This document shows, one piece after another, positions 4,573-6,574 of a stretch of DNA of 6,574 nucleotides. The notes beneath the pieces are model-generated. The model was not told where the DNA came from. It was given only the letters and a program-made list of their open reading frames with translations, and did no database searches. A program made the translations under genes and the position numbers. The DNA is from Minisyncoccota bacterium (GTDB taxonomy: Bacteria; Patescibacteriota; Minisyncoccia; Phycocordibacterales; UBA9973), in assembly GCA_017992485.1 (NCBI GenBank), contig JAGOOL010000031.1:1-6574 (forward strand), given 5' to 3'. The number at the start of each line of letters is the position of its first letter. Within the stretch, counting starts at the first letter, position 1.

Positions 4573-5874
4573 CTATTTTGCAGGTAAATATTTGAGCGGA
4601 TCAAGATAGGCATTTGTGGCGGCAATTGGCTGCGTTAAGATCTTGCCTTTGCACGAAATAGAAGGCAATGTCTTGAGGTTTACGGCATCCCGGTCATAGA
4701 CCGAAACATGGAGGTGTGGGCCCGTAGAATAGCCCGTATTGCCCGTATAACCCACCAGCTGGCCCTTTTTAACTGTTTGCCCTGTTGAGGTCGATATTAC
4801 CGACAAGTGGCCGTATGTGCTTGCTAGGCCGTTCGTATACTTTATAAGTATAAAACGACCATATGAGACACGTGGGCATTGTATGTCTGTGTCACCTGTC
4901 CCTTCGACGGTACCATCGGCCATTGCATAAACTGGAGTACCAATTGCTGCACCAAAATCAACGCCACTATGCGAACCTGATTTGTACAAGCGACCAGATG
5001 ATGCAGTAATACCGAACTTCTGGGTGATAATGATTTTCTCAAGTGGCCAAGCAAAAGCAATACCGGTTGGTAGGTTTTTAATATTCACGGTGTAGTTCAA
5101 CCCTTCTTCAACCTTTCGGAGTTCGGCTTCAAATTGTTCTTTTTTCTTTTCACTTTCCGCGATCATTTTTTTGTATGAACCTTCTTCGTTCTTAGTCGCT
5201 TTGAGTAAACGCTCTTTTTCGTTCTTGTTTGCCACAATTATTTTCTTTTGTGTTTCAAGATCTTTCTTGAGTGCTACGATTTCTTTTTTCTCAGCTTCGG
5301 TATCTGTCTTCTTTACTTCAAGGTCAACTTTGGCTTCTGAAAGATTATTAATATTATCATTGAGGTGACTGGCGATTGTTCTAATTGCGTCAAATTCGCG
5401 CCATGCATCACTCATTGATTCTTCTCGAACGAGGTACATGAGAAAAGACGTGTGGTCTGCTTCGTCGAGCCGTCGGGCACCGTCACGAACAGCAGCGACG
5501 AGACCATTGATTGTATCTTTTTTATCATCAATCTGATTACCAAGCTGCCCAATCTCAAGGTTTGTCTTGGTAATCTTTTGCTCAATCAATTTCATATCGG
5601 CCTCAATCTTTTTCTGATTGAGGTCAATTTCTTTAACTGCATTTGCAAGTGTATTCCCTGCCGCCTGGGTTTTAGCAAGTTCATTTTTATAGCTAGCGAT
5701 TTCAGCTTCGAGTTTTGCGATTTCAGCATTCTGGTTTGCAATCTTTGTTTGTGTGTCGGTAGCGACTGGCGTTGATGGATTCGTTAGTGTTGTTTGTGCA
5801 AAAATTGGCTCGACAATGACTAATACACCTAGAAGTAGGCTAAGGACAACACCGACAAGGATAGATTTCCTCAT
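4573..5874 (-). CDS. Exported coiled-coil M23 family metallopeptidase
   Basis: A 433-residue peptidoglycan hydrolase of EnvC-like architecture. It has a signal peptide (1-26, ending IFA before Q27), a long coiled coil (about 42-125), a hinge (about 138-170), a second coiled coil (about 171-260) and a C-terminal M23/LytM zinc endopeptidase domain (about 272-430). Active-site motifs are complete: H302 and D306 in SHSGVDFG, H356 in TYGHLS, and H387/H389 in GPHLHV. By family precedent H302, D306 and H389 bind zinc, and H356 and H387 assist catalysis, so the enzyme should be active rather than a degenerate activator. The only cysteines, C333 and C408, both lie in the catalytic domain and could form a disulfide outside the cell. 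The coiled coil may regulate the enzyme or link it to division machinery, as in EnvC; that is inference. The gene begins 11 bp after the gltX stop, so read-through is likely; an AGAAG sits close to the ATG and a TAAAAT lies 8 nt upstream. Confidence 0.93.
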   Translation of the reverse strand: MRKSILVGVVLSLLLGVLVIVEPIFAQTTLTNPSTPVATDTQTKIANQNAEIAKLEAEIASYKNELAKTQAAGNTLANAVKEIDLNQKKIEADMKLIEQKITKTNLEIGQLGNQIDDKKDTINGLVAAVRDGARRLDEADHTSFLMYLVREESMSDAWREFDAIRTIASHLNDNINNLSEAKVDLEVKKTDTEAEKKEIVALKKDLETQKKIIVANKNEKERLLKATKNEEGSYKKMIAESEKKKEQFEAELRKVEEGLNYTVNIKNLPTGIAFAWPLEKIIITQKFGITASSGRLYKSGSHSGVDFGAAIGTPVYAMADGTVEGTGDTDIQCPRVSYGRFILIKYTNGLASTYGHLSVISTSTGQTVKKGQLVGYTGNTGYSTGPHLHVSVYDRDAVNLKTLPSISCKGKILTQPIAATNAYLDPLKYLPAK

Positions 5875-5882
5875 AGACTTCT

Positions 5883-5888
5883 ATTTTA
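5883..5888 (-). promoter_or_regulatory. Possible -10 element before the M23 gene
   Basis: TAAAAT overlaps the gltX stop codon on the minus strand and lies 8 nt before the ATG at 5874. The spacing resembles the two better start-proximal -10 elements in this window. It lacks an extended TG and I see no -35, so it may be chance. Confidence 0.25.
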
Positions 5889-6574
5889 CCCCGCGAGCTG
5901 ATTGAGAGCAATTTGAATACGATTGAGCGACTCTGCTTTGCCGAGCATATATATAACGGAGAATGGATCTGGTGAAGCAGCGAGGCCAGTGAGTGCATAA
6001 CGAAGCGGATGGAGTGCCGAGCCGCGTTGCGCAAGACCGCTGGCATATTTCATGATTGTTTCTTTGGCAACTTCTGCTGGAATAGTTTCACCTTCTGGAA
6101 TGTCAGCAATGATACGCTTCATTGCTTCAAGGTGTGTGATTGTTTCTGCATTTTCTTGTTTACCGTTCCAGTTGAGAATAGCGGTGTTGAGTGTCGGTTG
6201 TTTAATGAGGAAATCAAGCTCACCTTTTTCTTCCATTTCAGCGACTTGCTTACCGTAGCTGATTCGCTCAATAATCATCGGCAGAATACGCGAAAACTTT
6301 TCTTCGCCACAAGCTGTAACAAAATCAGATGAAATAAACTTCAAGACAAAATCATGCTGTTCTTCTGTCGCCAGGCGCTTAATGTGCTCTTTGTTAATCC
6401 AGTTTAATTTTTCTTCATTGAAACCGCCACCTGAACGCTGTACTTTTGAAAGATCAAAGAGTTTGATAAATTCGTCCGATGTCAGGATTTCAGTCTCGTC
6501 ACCAGGGTTCCAACCGATGAATACAAGGAAGTTGAGCATCGCAGCCGGAAGGTATCCATCGTCTCGATAGCCGA
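5886..6574 (-). CDS. gltX: Glutamyl-tRNA synthetase, C-terminal part (5' partial)
   Basis: Glutamyl-tRNA synthetase charges tRNA-Glu (and in organisms using the amidotransferase route also tRNA-Gln) with glutamate in the cytoplasm. About 229 C-terminal residues are visible, and the reading frame runs off the right edge. It opens with YRDDGYLPAAMLNFLVFIGWNPGDETE, the stretch that follows the KLSKR loop in this family, then GGFNEEKLNWINKEHIK of the stem-contact region. Next come the helical anticodon-binding domains, ending with the family pattern GSALHPLRYALTGLAASPDPFSVIYMLGKAESLNRIQIAL. The HIGH and KLSKR catalytic motifs lie outside the window, so catalytic competence cannot be judged here. 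The internal ATG at 6539 is not the start. It stops 11 bp before the M23 peptidase gene on the same strand, probably as the upstream gene of a shared transcript. GluRS is preferred over GlnRS because of this C-terminal helical domain. Confidence 0.95.
   Translation of the reverse strand, partial: GYRDDGYLPAAMLNFLVFIGWNPGDETEILTSDEFIKLFDLSKVQRSGGGFNEEKLNWINKEHIKRLATEEQHDFVLKFISSDFVTACGEEKFSRILPMIIERISYGKQVAEMEEKGELDFLIKQPTLNTAILNWNGKQENAETITHLEAMKRIIADIPEGETIPAEVAKETIMKYASGLAQRGSALHPLRYALTGLAASPDPFSVIYMLGKAESLNRIQIALNQLAG

Noticed and set aside
5171..5775. Plus-strand open frames opposite the coiled-coil part of the M23 gene
   Set aside because: Phe/Ser/Leu-rich translations are typical of the antisense of Lys/Glu-rich coiled coils; no start signals or motifs.
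1..6574. Recoding of TGA (as in Absconditabacteria or Gracilibacteria), because none of the eight genes ends in TGA
   Set aside because: All genes are full-length and motif-complete under the standard code without internal TGA, and glycines use GGN codons; eight stops are too few to infer anything.
1..6574. CRISPR arrays, tRNA or rRNA genes, insertion sequences, prophage or defence genes
   Set aside because: No spaced repeat array, no tRNA-like cloverleaf, no transposase or integrase motif and no terminal inverted repeats were seen on either strand.

Overview
The window looks like a piece of a small-genome bacterium of the Candidate Phyla Radiation (Patescibacteria, Parcubacteria-like). This is inferred from protein style and not from a marker gene. 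The pointers are the character of the ABC-F protein and of the GluRS C-terminus, a short two-component system whose kinase has no clear HAMP domain, a coiled-coil M23 peptidase with a cysteine pair in its catalytic domain, and several small proteins I cannot place. The genes are read with the standard code. All eight visible stop codons are TAA or TAG.

Layout, left to right. Positions 1-906 (+) hold the C-terminal half of an ABC-F ATPase cut by the left edge, followed by a hairpin terminator (907-934) that can work on both strands. It also serves a convergent unknown gene at 943-1443 (-). A divergent intergenic region (1444-1568) carries a promoter for the unknown gene and a promoter with two 11-bp-spaced direct repeats for a response regulator (1569-2231, +). 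The regulator overlaps a histidine kinase (2182-3273, +). A 93-bp gap with another 11-bp-spaced repeat pair and an inverted repeat leads to a small exported protein with a methionine-rich tail (3367-3930, +). A second bidirectional terminator (3945-3970) separates this from a minus-strand group.

The minus-strand group, in transcription order from the right edge, is glutamyl-tRNA synthetase (5886-6574, 5' end outside the window), an exported coiled-coil M23 peptidase (4573-5874) and a single-pass membrane-anchored protein of unknown function (4008-4538).

The most interesting unit is 1527-3930. A two-component system appears to control itself and the adjacent methionine-rich exported protein through the same TTCA-N7-TTCA operator. 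The kinase has a small extracytoplasmic loop with a dense acidic patch. Together this suggests a compact envelope or metal/cation stress module, but the signal is inferred. A second theme is that the regulator gene and the membrane-anchored gene, and perhaps the M23 gene, have -10 elements only 6-9 nt from their start codons, which points to leaderless transcripts.
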